DNA from: Alisma plantago-aquatica
Taxonomy: Eukaryota > Streptophyta > Magnoliopsida > Alismatales > Alismataceae
DNA length: 64,000 nt
Direction of reading: 5' to 3'
Assembly: GCA_963693085.1 (NCBI GenBank)
Contig: OY856412.1
Coordinates: 1,407,014,694-1,407,078,693, forward strand
The translations under genes were made by a program, and so were the position numbers. Every line of letters starts with the position of its first letter. The stretch's first letter is position 1. Of this stretch, positions 1 to 12,905 are shown one piece after another. The notes below the pieces were generated by a model that was not told the origin of the DNA, searched no databases, and saw nothing but the letters and a program-made list of their open reading frames with translations.

Positions 1-2545
1 GAAGAGGATTTCACCTCCATTAGGGCTCAATATATGCCCAAAGGCCATTATGACCATTCACATATCACATGCAAAAATATCATCATCTTTCAACACCTTA
101 TAGAAGGTTCAACAAACCATCACCACACTTGTAATACACAGGGTCAACATAACATTGCATTAAAGATGCTATGATGTTCACGAGATAACATAGTAGGGTC
201 ACCAAAATATCAAGAGAGTATTCCTTCACATATACACATACAAGGAAGCTAAGTATAATTAACCATCATGACTTAATTGCATTATGGTAGGGTTCAACAA
301 GGTAAATTGAGTTTGATGTCACAAATAAACATTCAACACTAACCATCGATTCATACACTTACTTATGTCAAAGCACAAACCTCCACACCTAGAATCTCCA
401 TCAGATCATGGATAAACTTAAGCCAAAAACATCACCATAAAAACATTAACCTCTAAAAAACCATTAGATGTTAGATAGACAAAACCATCATATTGTATCA
501 TCATACCAAAACCATTGGATCAACAAATAGAGAAACCATTGTTGAAAAGACTAGGATAACCATTGGATCATACACCTAGAGGAGCCATAGAATCATAGGC
601 CTAGAAGGGACATCAGGTCATGGACCTAGAGGTACCATCGGATCTTGACCTAGGTAGGCCATCACTTGGCAATACCAGGTGAACCATCATTTGTTGACAA
701 CATGTGAACCATCAGATGTTGACACCATGAAAACCATCAGATCTTGCAATTAGTGAAACCATTGGTTGTGAACCATCGAATCATGGAACCAGTGAAACCA
801 TTGAGTCATGACACTGTGAGGCTATCATTTGTGAACCCAGTGAACCCATTGGTTGTCAACACTAGGTGGAAAATAGATCTAAAACATCAAACAAAACCAT
901 CACTTGGTAGAGTGAGGAAAACCATCTTTTGAAGACACTTGAACAGAGCACTAAGGCCATCAGTTGTGAGTGGAAACATAGCCACCAATTTCAAGCACAA
1001 GAGACAATCCAAAATAAAAACTAAGTTCAAGCTATCGATTGGCACAAGTAACCCAACCATCAGATCATGACACAAAGTAGTAACCAGTCCACAAGCATAA
1101 GTAAAAGCCATCTTTTTCAACCTTCAAGAACCATCATTTCATGGAATACTAAAACCATCGATTCCCACTTGAATGCAAGGTCTAGACTCCCACATCCATG
1201 GAGTAATTTACATAAGGTTAAGGAGGTTCACCAAAGAAGGTTATCCACTCAAGAACTACCACATTAACTCAACCTTAGGTAAAGATGTCATCTTTCTACT
1301 TGGTACTACATTTTAGAGAAAGATCTTGTACATGAAAGTTAGGAGTAAGCAATAAATATGGAGAAAGTTATATAACTCACCTCAAAGATGATGAAGAAGG
1401 TCCAAGAATAAAGGTAGCTCAAAGAGAGAGAGAGAAGAAACCCTATCTTGAGCACTCCACTCATCCAAGCTAGCTCCTTTCTCCAAGAACAAGCAAACCC
1501 CAGGTCAAAGAAGTAATAAGGAAGGTGTTCTTCAACTTCTAGCTCAAGATCCACCAAGAAACACCATGGATATGACCAAGTAGGAAGAGAGAAGAAGGAA
1601 GGACAACAAGGAAAACAAAGGAAGGAGGGATATCTTACTTGCTCAGGTCAAGAAACAAAGCAAGAAGGCTCCAAACAATCGAGAAGAGGGTAGATCCAAA
1701 GCCTAGGTGCACTTGCAAGAAAGATCGACCAAGCTTCTTCTTTGTTGAGATCCTCCTTCTCCACCAAGCAAGAGAGATGAGCTCCAAGCAGCAAGAATAA
1801 GAGAGGGTATCTAAAGAGCTCGTTTGAATGGAAGGAGGGAGGTATATAAAGCTTGGGGTGAAAGAGAAAGGAAGGAAGAGGTGTCAAGCCATGCATGCCA
1901 TGTGTCTAAGGCCAAAACATCTTGTCCATGAAAAACTAGGTCAACCATCAAATCTTAACACCAGGGGGACCATCAGATGTCAAACCCAGAGAAACCATTG
2001 ACCTCCAATAACATGTGGCCCATCGGGTCATGCCTTCACTTGGCCACCAAAGCAAAACCCTAGCATCACCATTGGTTGTTGCACCTCACTTGGTGAACCA
2101 TCAACCCAGGAGCCTCAAGAGGTAGACCATCAAATATTAAGCACCCAAAAAGACCAAAATCATATCCCACAACCTCAAGGTGGACCGTTAGATCCCAACA
2201 TCCAAAGGGAACCATCGAGTTAGATCATCTAGGTGAGGAACCCCAACCCTAAACCCTAGGTTAGGTGTCACCACTAAACTAATGGTGCAAAAAGGCACCC
2301 CAAGGTACACCTATATCAAAAATGATATAAAAAATTTGAGGCACAAAAAGAATGTGACAAATTACAAGAAAAACCCTAGATATGGATAAATTTCGTAAAA
2401 TCCCTTAAAGCACATACATAGTGAAACTTACTCAAAAAGTGTCCAAACTGGACCGAACTTAAAGCTTAAGTTTGTCACATGAATTAAAACACATATTAGG
2501 GTTCGATTAAGGTTTTAAGGATCCAATTATGATAAGTAAGCATGT
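1..2545 (-). repeat. LTR-like repeat with degenerate GATGGTT motif array (probable gypsy LTR fragment)
   Basis: There is no coding sequence here. On the minus strand the sequence is dominated by a loosely repeated unit of roughly 20-40 bases built around GATGGTT, often preceded by ATCT or ATCC, as in the plus-strand form accatcagatcttg. The motif is densest at about 520-1180 and 1920-2240. Between lie a TATA-like run (1843-1850) and a pyrimidine-rich stretch (1340-1900 on the minus strand) that looks like the transcribed start of an LTR. The block abuts copia integrase sequence near 2545-2570, so it appears inserted into that element. The left end lies outside the window. Assignment to Ty3/gypsy is inferred from layout only; no polyprotein or primer site is visible. 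Confidence 0.4.
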
Positions 2546-2559
2546 CCAACCATAAAGCA

Positions 2560-4330
2560 AGGTTAGGAGTCTTATAATTGCCCAATAAATAAGACTTGCA
2601 TGTCTCTATTGGTTTACTAACCAAATGAGTCTAGACGACCATCATTATGGATTGTAGAAATGCATTTCTCATTTATGTGCTCTAGATGAAAAAGTTATAG
2701 GTATTCAATATTTGATCATCAAGTTTTAGTCTTTTGCTATTTACCTTATAAACATCTATCATTAGATTCAACAAATAAAGACCATTAGACATTGCCATAA
2801 AATATCTCATCTTTTGACATAGAACATTGACAATTCTTTATATGATATATATATTCATCCTTTTCCATACAAGATACAAAAAATAAAATGTTTCTATTAT
2901 TGGCAGATAAAAAATAACAGTTCATTAACTTTGTTACATGCCCTGTGGGCTGAGATAAATTATAGGTTTCAACTACATTAGCAAAAACTCTTTCTCCATT
3001 TGTGACTTCTGATCTAACATCACCCTTTCATAAAGGCTTACTTCTTTTCATATCCTGCATATTCGAACATATGTGAGATCCACATTTGGTAACTAGTACC
3101 TAATATGAAGAAGTAGTCAAATTTATCTCAATAATGTATATACATGAAGTGGAGATCTCTATCCCCTCCTCCTTCTTGAGTTCCTCTAGGTAGAGAGGGA
3201 AATTTCTCTTCCAATGTCCAGACTAGTGAAAGGGGTGATAATTGCCTCCCTTATTCACCTCTCCCTTTTCTTTGAGTGCAAAAGACTTGGGTTTCTAGCC
3301 GGCTTTAGAACTCTTCTTAACTTTGCCTTTGCTCTTGGACTTCCCTTTTGATCTTCTAATCATCTTCATATACTTGGTCTTGTCTTTTATTATTTGTACC
3401 TCGTTTATTCTCAACATGCCAAGTAACTCTATCAACATCTTGTCAAAGTCATTCATGTGGTAGTTCATGACAAACTGACTCTATGACTCTGGTAATGACT
3501 ACAAAATCACATCAATAGCCAAATCTTGACTCAAGGGAAATCTCCGTTTAGCAAGGTTCTCCACATACCCAATCAACTTGAGCACATGAGGACCTATTGG
3601 ACCTCCTTCTTCCATGTTACACTTGAGTAGTTCCTTAGAGATATCATATACCTCCTATCTTGTGTGATCTTAGTACATGTTCTTAATATGTGTTACCATC
3701 TCAATCACATCCACATTCTCATGCTGTCTCTACTCATAGTTAGTGGAGTAAAACATTAGGCACTTGACATTAACGATATCTTTCAAGTGCTTCTTGTAAG
3801 CATCTCTATCATCCTTAGGCACAGTGGGAGCATGTTCATCTGGCTCTAGTGTCACCAGGACATAGAGCTTTGTCTCTTATGTGAGAATAGTTTTCAACAT
3901 CCTAAACTAGTCATGTAAATTATTCCCATTCAACATATCCTTCTCAAGGACTGATCACAATGAAAATGTGTTATTGGTTTCCATTTGATTCTACAAGAGA
4001 AAATTGCAATTTTTCAAAACACTTTTGATTTGATTTGAATAAAATATGATGATGTTAAATTAGGCCTTTAATTAATTATTGCTCCCACTATTTTGTTCAA
4101 ATTGATAGCCCTCACACATGAGTTTAGACGATTACATCATACAACCTTCTAGTGAGCCAAGACCCAAAACAATTGAGTTATTATCCAGACAACGACATCA
4201 TCCATAATTAATCATTAAGGTAGGAAAATTTTTCCAAATGTATTGTATGCAATTCTTGGATAGATGGTATGAGAAACTCTTGGCTATAATCATCTGTATG
4301 CTTCTAGGCACTTAATCTCATTAAGATCAC
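2560..4330 (-). pseudogene. Copia A gag-protease-integrase remnant
   Basis: Decayed gag and the start of pol of a Ty1/copia element, in several frames with many stops. On the minus strand, the region 3960-3500 matches the copia gag capsid region (UBN2 type) seen in element B at about 28960-29640. Around 3220-3190 a zinc-knuckle remnant ends in GHWKRN, but with cysteines lost. At 2850-2600 is the GAG-pre-integrase segment, parallel to element B at 30280-30540. No open frame of useful length remains. The identification rests on segment-by-segment collinearity with element B and on the copia domain order. This is a dead copy. Confidence 0.65.
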
Positions 4331-4498
4331 CTAGTTAAGTTTGACCCAAAATCCAACACGGTTTCAATGCACCCTGCTTGACAGGACCACATCACTACCA
4401 TCACACTTCTATAAGATGGAATGTGCGCCACACTTAGTTGATCAAGCTTTTCATGTGTTGCTAACGGAAAGCATCTAAGACTTAATATTTTAATGAGG

Positions 4499-4500
<2 letters not shown>

Positions 4501-4540
<40 letters not shown>
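4501..4540. repeat. (TA)20 microsatellite at the LINE 3' boundary
   Basis: Forty bases of uninterrupted TA lie between copia A sequence (to about 4500) and the 3' end of the minus-strand LINE (from about 4542). The homologous site in copia B (about 28375-28400) is also TA-rich, so the tract may be expanded target DNA or a degenerated LINE tail. Confidence 0.9.
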
Positions 4541-4543
<3 letters not shown>

Positions 4544-4572
4544 AAAACACTTACATTCATTTATAAAGAAAG

Positions 4573-7500
4573 TCACGAGATAAAGAACACATCATTCTTG
4601 GTAGAACAACGCCAGTTGACAGGCATAGAGGCCCGTCTAATGGTGTGACAACCCGAGTCAATCACATCCTGAGCAATAAAATGAGCCTGAGAGTTTTGGG
4701 CTCTTTTGACATGAACAAACATGGAAGAAAGAAAGCTATAAGATAAACTACATACGTTACCAGTGATCAAACCCAAAATATCGGGTCTCTTCTCAGTCTC
4801 CCTCAAGGCTTTTACTACATTTAGTGAATCAGAGCATAACATAATCTTTTCTCCTGGGGTCAGAGTTCCACTGCTAGCAGTATCCCGTCGCAAGCATCCA
4901 TGGCTTTGGTAATATTTGAGTTCCAATTAGAACAAACATGTTGTTTCACCACCCCCAAGAACTTCCCTTTGCCATCACACAACACCACCCCAAGGCCACA
5001 GTAGTCACCCTCCCGCACTAGAACGTCTACATGCAACATCCGCCAGCTGCTGTCCACACCCACGGTGCCCAAAGCAATCAATCCAGTCACCCCACCACCA
5101 CCATCTCCCGACCGTCCTCCACCTCCCATCCTTACCATCCCCCCTATGACACCCCACTGGACCTTCTATAGTCCGCGATCATCACCCTGTAAGCCTGGAG
5201 AATGGGTGGGGGGAAAAGGCGCTTCGTCATTGAAGATCTTATTATTCTGGAATGTCCACGTGGTCCACCAAACCGCATATAGCTCATCCTTTTCCTCATC
5301 TATGCAGCTACCAAGCAAATCCAATAGATCATCTTGCACGTTACCATGGCTCTTGAGTAGTTTGGTATTGTCTAGCCAGCTTTCCCTCATCACAATCACT
5401 GCGCCTGAACAATAGCTCAACATATGATGGATTGTTTCATCATGTAATTCACATATGGGACAAACTCCATCCTCTGTAACATATCTATCTTGAAGACGAC
5501 CCCGAGTTGCTAACCCTCCCATAGCAATATGCCAAATAAAATGGGATAACTTCAGAGGCCACCTTCTGCCCCAAACCATCTTCCAAAGGCCGTGCGGGAC
5601 ATCCCGTTCCCTATCCTTGAGTCCTACGCCTCCCAGTTTGCCTAGCCTATACGTCAAGCAGACTTAGAAGATTCCATTTATACTTGGCCACCAAAACGCT
5701 CCATCCGTCATCTCCCTTAGAGATAATGGAATTGTCTTGATTTTTGCAGCAATATCCCTTGGGAAAATGTCTAGCAATATGTCCATGTCCCACTCCCTCT
5801 GGCCCTCAGTCATCAGTTCATTTACCAAGGTAAACTGGGCTAATTCATTTGTCCTGTAAGTGCTGAGATCATTGTCACCGTGATTGAGCCACCTATCCGT
5901 CCATAGATTTATATCATGACCGTTGCCAATCCTCCTCATGATGCCATACAAGAAGAGAGGTTTTGCTCCCCAGAGGTTGCACCAAGTGTAGCTAGGGATA
6001 AGTCCAAGTTGAGCATCCATACTAGTTTTATTTGGGTAGTATTTAGCCTTTAAGACCCTTGCCACTAGAGTCTTAGGCTTCACGTAGAGTCTCCATAGCT
6101 GACGTGTAAGCAGGGCTTGGTTAAAATTATTCTTGTCTCTAAATCCCATGCCTCCCTCCCGCTTTGACTTGCATAATCCCTCCCAACACAACCATGATAT
6201 CTTCCTCTCTCCTACTTTCACCCCCTACCAGAACTTGGCCATCATAGAGTTTAGATCTTCAATCAAGCCAACCGGTAGCTGGTACACACTCATCACATAC
6301 TTCAGGATTGCCTGCACCACCGCCTTGATAAGGACCTCCTTCCCCAGTTTGGATAATAGTTGTTCCTTCCACCCTTGGAAGTTTGTTCCCCACTCTACCT
6401 CTAATGTACTCGAACACCTTCTTATTTGACCTCCCCATGTCAGTGGAGATCCCCAAGTAGGAGGCCTGCCTATCCACCTCTTTCACTCCCAGGAGACATC
6501 ACAATTCATCTTTCTTGCTCCTCAATATCTTTTTGCTGAATGTCATTTAAAATTTGGTGAGATTGACCTTTTGACCCGATGTTTGCTCGTATTGGCTATT
6601 GATCTTAGCTATTTTTAGGCATTCACTCCTTGTCCCTCTAGCAAGAAGGATACAATCATCTGCAAAGAAAAAATGTGAGATCCAGGGAGCCCCACATCAA
6701 ATGCTCATACTGTGGATAGTATTTGCATTTACCACAAGGTTGAGGAGGGTGGAGAAAGCATCAGTACAAAGAATGAAAAGATAAGGAGAGAGATGATCAC
6801 CTTGGAGAAGTCCACGTGAATCCTGGAAGGCGTTTGATCTTTCCCCATATGCGGTGTATGTGTGAGAGACCGAAGAGACACAGTCCATTACTCTATTGTG
6901 CCACCTCCCACCAAAACTAAATTTTCTCATCACCTTCTCTAGAAAATTCTACTCTATTTTGACATACGCTTGCATCATGTCTAGCTTCAGTGCAATCTGT
7001 CCTTTCTTACCTCCTTTTCCTCCTTTCATATCATGGAAACATTCATAGGCAATAAGAGCATTATCCGTTATCATTCTGCTCGGAATAAAAGTACTTTGGT
7101 TCTCTAAAATGATACCATCCATGAACAGTTTAAGCATGTTCATTAAAACCTTGGTGGCTATTTTATAGATAACATTGCACAAGATAATAGGCCTAAAATC
7201 AACAACTACTCGGGGCTTTTTTATCTTTGGAATCAGCACCACCAAGGTGTCATTAAAGCCTTTGCAAGAATAGCCATCCTTCCACCAACCTTTTATGTAG
7301 TTTGCAATGTCCTTTCCAACATCATGCCAGAATTTATGAAAAAAGACAAGCTTTAAACCATCAGGGCTAGGTGCCTTATTTGGATGCATTTGAAACACAA
7401 CCACCTTTATCTCCTCATCACATAAATCTCGATCCAGAACTTCAGACATCGAGTCATTAATTTTCCTATCAATCCCCACCACTGCCTCATCCAGTCCCAC

Positions 7501-8718
7501 CGGGTCACCTATAGCAAAAAGATCATGAAAAAAGCCCTCTATAATGCACAAAATATCCTTATCATCTGTCTTCCAGATCCCATTGGAGTCCTTTAGGCCC
7601 ACAATATTATTCTTCTTTTGTCTTTGTGAAGCTTTGTGATGAAAATAGGCAGTGTTGCTGTCCCCTTCCTTAAGTTCCTTTATCCTGGCTCTGGCACACC
7701 AATAGGCTTTGTCATCCCGATGTAACTTTTATAGCTCCTTAGAGAGATCTTCACAACACTGCAAGGTCCTAGCATCTGGCCATCTTTTCTGGTCTGCCCC
7801 TAACAACTTCCCAGTCTTTTTATTTTTTTACTTTATAGCCCTGAATTTTCAACTAGCCCACCTTGTAAGATCACCGCTCACTTTATTTAACTTCCTCTTC
7901 AGATCCGTGTCAACATTCAAATCCCATGATTCAGCCATAGCTCGTTGGCAACCATCTTCTGACAGCCACATTGGTTCAAAGAAGAAACATGACTGTCTCC
8001 TTCTTTTCCTCTCCTCTCCTACAACAATGTTCAAAATAATGGGAGCATGATCCAACTGGTAAAACGGGAGGTGTTTCACCCAACTTCTAGTAAATTTGTT
8101 CCTCCATTCATCACTCACCAGGAACATTTCGAGACATTCTTCCTCTAGCATTTCCACTATAAGTCCCCTTCTCCACGTAAAAATATTCCCCATAAAGCCA
8201 ATATCAAGGAGAGCACATTCATCTATCACGTCATAGAACACCTTCATGAATCTATATGGTTTCATAGGGCCAATCCTTCTTTCCCTGTTATTTATAATCT
8301 GATTGAAGTCCCCGAAAAAAACCACCGGTCCCTCCTTCCTTCCCTGAATCTGTCTCATCAGCTCCCAAGTTTTGTATTTTCCCACCTATGCAGACCAGCC
8401 ATATATACCACATGAAAACATGTTGAAATTATTTTTCTCATCCTCTATCTTGCATTCCACATGCCGAGAAGAATAACCCATGATTTCAATTGTTTCCCCC
8501 CACCACCATAACCCCATTTTGCCCGCCCTACCAGTGCTCAATATGCAGATACCATCCATAAAACCACAACTTCTTTTTGTCCTTTCCAGACTCTTATCTT
8601 CTAACATAGTTTCCATTACAAAAACTATGTCGGGCCTCTCCCTTCAACATAGAGACTGGAGTACTTCTACGGTTTCCATGCGACCCAGACCCTGGCGGTT
8701 CCAGCTAAGGAGTTTCAT
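4573..8718 (-). pseudogene. LINE 1 ORF2: endonuclease / reverse transcriptase / RNase H, broken
   Basis: Starts at an ATG (8718) whose first residues include SWNRQGLG, the usual opening of plant L1 endonucleases. Endonuclease signatures follow: GDFNQI near 8290 and DHAPI near 8045. The RT domain (about 7600-6490) keeps FRPIILCNVIYKIA, QGDHLSPYLF and FADD (about 6680), but LKLDM is followed by damaged residues where AYDRVEW is expected. A zinc-finger (zf-RVT) segment with CPICELHDETIHHM lies at 5657-5166, and RNase H segments at 5138-4860 and 4926-4573 in different frames. Multiple stops and frame changes separate these pieces. An intact enzyme would nick DNA and prime reverse transcription at the target; this copy cannot. 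Confidence 0.85.
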
Positions 8719-10480
8719 TGCTGTTTGTGGGGTTGGGTTGGCCCAAATCCCACTACTTGGTGAGCATCAGCTGTCATAGTTTCATCTGTCTCTACATTAC
8801 TTGCTATTTCCAATCTTGACTTCTTGTATTGCATTTGTGATGAGCTTTCTGTTAACCCTAGAGAGGCCTCCACAGTATCACAATCTCCCAAAGTTACAAG
8901 GTCCTTGCGGCGCTTGTTAGACAACTATCTTGTTGTCACCTAACTTTTTCCCCAATTGTAGTAGAGCCTTTCAGCCTATCTTCCCCATTATTCTTCTTGT
9001 CCCCTCTCTCACTATTTCAAGTTTTCTTTACCGCTTTTGCTTTCTGCCATTCTCTTTCTTTCTCTTCTCCTTTCTTCCTAGGGAACATCAAAATGTCTTT
9101 AGGCAGAGTAACCTTAGTTGTACTCATCCCTGGGCCTATAGGGATCACCCCCTTCTCCATAGCTTCATTTACCATTGGATTTTTGGGATCCCAATTTTCC
9201 TCAGTCAATGTTTCATATACGGTCTTTGACTTCTCCCGCTTCGTCACCATGGAGCTAGCCGACGTAGTGTTTTCATCTACCGTCTTGGACCCTATCTGCA
9301 CCATTGCTTCCGCTTGGGATCTTGGCGTGGATGAGTGTCCCTCCTATCACCCTCTGTTCATCTCCCTATTGCTCTTCGCCCCACTGCCTGCCTCCACAAG
9401 TGACTTCCCCGGATGCCTTCCCTCAACTGCCTATGTTCCTCTATTCATAGCCAATAGAACTCCTACCTTGTACTGTCTTCGTTTCCTCTCTACTACCTGT
9501 GTCCCGATAGATTGTTCTTCATCTTCCACCATGTGTAGGACCCCCTTGTTTGACTTGTCCTCCCTCTCCTCCTTGTGCCTATCTTGCCTGATAGATGATT
9601 GTGCCTCTTCGTCGACTTTCTTTGGGTCTTTGTCGAGGATTCAATCCCTATAGACTTTGAGTTCTTCGAGCCACTGCGTGTTTGGAAGAAAAGATACTTT
9701 CTAATCCGACACTGACTCCCCCTATCAGTTCCTCCTCAATTGGGACTCATGGTCTCTGCGGAGATGCCTTGAGCTAGGAACCCCAACCCCTTTGATTCAA
9801 TCCATCATCTTCATAGTATCCATAGTCCTTGTCTGCATGACCTAGATGACCGCAGATGAAACAAAAGGTTGGCAACCTCTCATATTTCAGTTCCACGTCA
9901 ATGACCCCTCCATCAGTGCCCCTCATCTTCTGGATGTGTTTGATTAGTTTATTGACTTCAATTCCCAACCAAACTCTCGCTGAAGTCTCCCATCCCAGCG
10001 CATTGCAACCTAGAGTTTGATAACCCTTCCAATTTTCTCTACGATCTTCTTCATAGTCGTCTCTGACTGAAGCCCTAAGGGCACATTGTAAAGGCGCACC
10101 CAAAATTGGCACTCGTCAAACCTAATCCATCCAGGCTAGTCCTTCAGATCGACCTCTTTTATTAGTAATAATTTGTTATCAAAGCTCCAAGGGCCACAAT
10201 CAATGACCTTCCGTTTATCCTTCCAATGGGTGAATTGAATAGCAAAGGCAGTCAAGTCAATCGATTTGAACATAACACCGTTCACCAGTCCCCATGCCCG
10301 AGCCATTGTCTTCTTCATCGCCATAAATTTGTACGATCTATTTGTTAGAATTCAGCCAATCAAAGCAAGTTCTACGTGATCGCTTGCCCTGTGTTCTTGT
10401 TCCTCAGCGATCTTCACCACTTCCCATTCTTCATCTGTTATCTTGAGTCTCGCACATTGCTCCGACAAGGCCTCCACCAT
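8715..10480 (-). pseudogene. LINE 1 ORF1: DUF4283 plus zinc-knuckle RNA-binding protein, broken
   Basis: The likely start is the ATG at 10480 (protein beginning MVEALSEQC). The DUF4283 region runs about 10325-10080, with FAIQFTHWKDKRKV and GPWSFDNKLLLIKEV. A CCHC knuckle follows near 9860 (CFICGHLGHADKD), with the last cysteine replaced by tyrosine. Stops near 10352 and 10136 and frame changes further on break it. Its final segment ends with a TGA at 8717-8715 that overlaps the ORF2 ATG as ATGA. In L1-type elements ORF1 coats the element RNA. Inactive. Confidence 0.75.
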
Positions 10481-11534
10481 TGCGATCCAACCAAAACCCT
10501 GAGTGAGATCAAATGCCCACAAAACACTTGAACCTCCAAGAGAGAAAATAGAGAGAGCCCACGAGGGGGGTGGCAACCGTCGACAAGAAATCCTAGTGGC
10601 CTACTGCGTTGCCACAACACCGACCAAGTTAGACACGGGGTGAGACACATGAAAATTATAGTTCCATCAAGAATGATGCATTCATTAAGGGATTTTATAT
10701 AAATATACATACACATATACATATCCAATTACCACATACTTATAGTACATATCATATACATGATATATCCCACAAATGAAAACATGCAATTACAAAACCC
10801 AAGTGATGGTTATGGCTATACTATTGTAATTTCTTGGAACCATAAGGAATTAATACCACCTAAGGTTTACATCACATGCAAAAACCTATTATTGATGAAG
10901 ATCTCTTCTTGAACCAATCCTGGTTGATTGGTTCAATACTTGAAAAGACCGGATTTCCTCCTTGTTGGTCATTTGGTCTGTCAGAATGATTGTCTAGCCT
11001 CCAGTCTAAATGACGTATTTGGCTCCTCCTATAATTTTTCTTCCTTGGTTCTCTAGTCGATCAACTCATCTTCTAAAATAGGCGGTTCGTCTGGTGCTAA
11101 CATCTTCTTTATCATAATAAGAATTAAAACTATCGTAATCCTATTTAAGATATTACATGGTAATAGGAAACCTCAAATTACATTCAAGGGGAGAATAAGA
11201 AGGAGAGAATAATACTTTTACATATGGAAGAGAAGGTAGATGCTTAGTATTCAAACTAAGATATAAGCAGGAATAAACAAACACACAACCATGCACAAAG
11301 ATCTAGGGTTATTTGCCATAACCATGCTTCACATCTATCATCAAAACCAACTTTTAGGGAGACATGTGTAAATTGCATATATATCATATCATATATATAT
11401 TATTTGAGATCGTATGTGGTATTTAATCAAATATGCACATTAATCATTTTAAATATTCACATCATATGCAATAATTAAATGATGAAAAGCAAAATCCAAT
11501 CATATCATTTAAATCCCAAAGCATAGTAAATCGG

Positions 11535-11550
11535 CATGGCTCTGATGCCA
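11535..11550 (-). promoter_or_regulatory. Primer-binding site of copia A (tRNA-iMet)
   Basis: On the minus strand the sequence is TGGCATCAGAGCCATG, one base from the 5' LTR end. It differs from the standard plant initiator-Met primer site TGGTATCAGAGC at a single position in the first 12. Confidence 0.85.
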
Positions 11551-12062
11551 CTGTTAAAATATATGGCTCTAGATAAGGCAACAAAAACACAAATTTAACT
11601 TCAATATTCCCCTTTGAACAATAGATCATGTCAATAACTATATGATAGGAGTGATGATGCAAGGTTATACATGGTACTTGAACAAGTTCAGTGACAATTC
11701 CCTTGCTATAGCGTGCACCTTTCTTCAAGTTGCACATGGACAACGTCAGCAACGGCCTCCTAGTTGATCACCACGTATGGAAGTTTGACTTTGTCCTCCA
11801 AGTGGCAGACAAAAACCTTCTTGCCTCAATAATAGTCCACACAGAACACCAAGAACTCCTATCATTCTAGTTTAATGGACAAGAAGGAGTTGTCCCTTGT
11901 AGTCAGCGTGCTAACACAAACTTTCTCTCCCTATTGTATTTTCCTTGTAATCCCTCCCTTTGCCGGTAGGACTTGTTCGAGTTCTCTCAATTACCATAAC
12001 TAGAGAAGATGACAATTGTTAGAGCTTATTGTTTTGTCTCTAAAAAGCTTCAACTACCACTC

Positions 12063-12070
12063 TATTTATA
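12063..12070 (-). promoter_or_regulatory. TATA box of copia A LTR
   Basis: On the minus strand CCTATAAATAG follows a GACCCTC motif. The same CCTCCTATAAATAG block is conserved in the related LTR at 46415-46426. It marks the U3/R transition. Confidence 0.75.
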
Positions 12071-12149
12071 GGAGGGTCAGGATTAGGAGTTTTAGTCTGA
12101 GCGGGAGTTGAAGAGACAAAATATTCATGATTTTTCTTAGCATTTGAAT

Positions 12150-12530
12150 GATGAAACGGTCGGTTCAACATTGAACCGATCAGTTGGCATGTGAGCCAAT
12201 CAATTCAATCCTTGAACTGGTTATTTCACTATGTTTCCCAATCACAATTATATTGGCAATTAATATTCGATTACTACACAACATGACATCAATATTAATC
12301 CTTGATCTAATCAAATTGATCAACCAACCTATCGATTTATAACCTAAATTAGTCAGTTCACAGACCTGAGCCAATTGGTTCACTTTCTGAACTGGTCGCC
12401 TCATAGTTTTGGTTGTCAATTTTTGTTCAATTGACCAGACACTTGAATCGATCAATTTAGCATTTGAACTGGTAGGTTCAACACTAGAACTGATCAGTTC
12501 ATAGACCAGTCATTCAACTTTCAACCATTG
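12150..12530 (-). repeat. U3 array of GAACCGATCRGTT-like motifs
   Basis: About ten degenerate copies of a short motif resembling GAACCGATCAGTTC, in either orientation, lie just upstream of the TATA box of the copia A LTR. The related LTR at 45003-46505 has the same arrangement at 46085-46340. Confidence 0.7.
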
Positions 12531-12903
12531 TTGTTTAAATTAAATACCTAACATCTTAATAATAAAGCTTAAACTATATTCATGAATAAACTCCTATTCC
12601 AAGTGTATCCTAAGTGTGCGACATTATAGGTTCCAAATTACATTGGCAGTGAATGTCCATAACTAATTTATGATATGACAACCAATGAGCGGTGTCTAGC
12701 AAGACATAATTGTTACCCAATTAAGCAGAAAGTTGGAGAACAACTTCAACCTACAATATGTGATTAGTGTTACATTGATTGTATAGTTCATTTGTCACTG
12801 ATATTCAGATTGAACTTGAGTCATGAAATCACCATCCTCTTCAATGTTCAATCCATGTTCCTTGAACTAGAGAAGACTGTATGAGATGCATGTGAGTTCA
12901 CAT

Positions 12904-12905
<2 letters not shown>

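Larger units (their letters stand above)
4542..10680 (-). mobile_element. L1-type LINE 1 (full length, degenerate)
   Basis: Minus-strand non-LTR retrotransposon of about 6.1 kb with two reading frames: a gag-like ORF1 (from 10480) and an ORF2 with endonuclease, reverse transcriptase, zinc-finger and RNase H domains (8718 to 4573). It is inserted in the leader of copia A. The target duplication is not clean: flanking AT-rich sequence near 4480-4500 resembles that near 10680-10700 (an AATCC...TTAA core), consistent with an eroded duplication. It is collinear with and clearly related to LINE 3 at 46708-52856. Both frames carry stops and frameshifts, so it is inactive. Confidence 0.85.

Noticed and set aside
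1339..1896. Possible host gene on the minus strand with a TATA box, leader and a GTAAG splice-like site
   Set aside because: The short frames lack any domain, and the sequence lies within a repeat-motif LTR-like block. No downstream exons were found.
8997..9653. 218-codon plus-strand open frame
   Set aside because: It is antisense to LINE 1 ORF1, and its Ser/Pro/Leu-rich low-complexity translation has no domain. The minus strand is the coding one.
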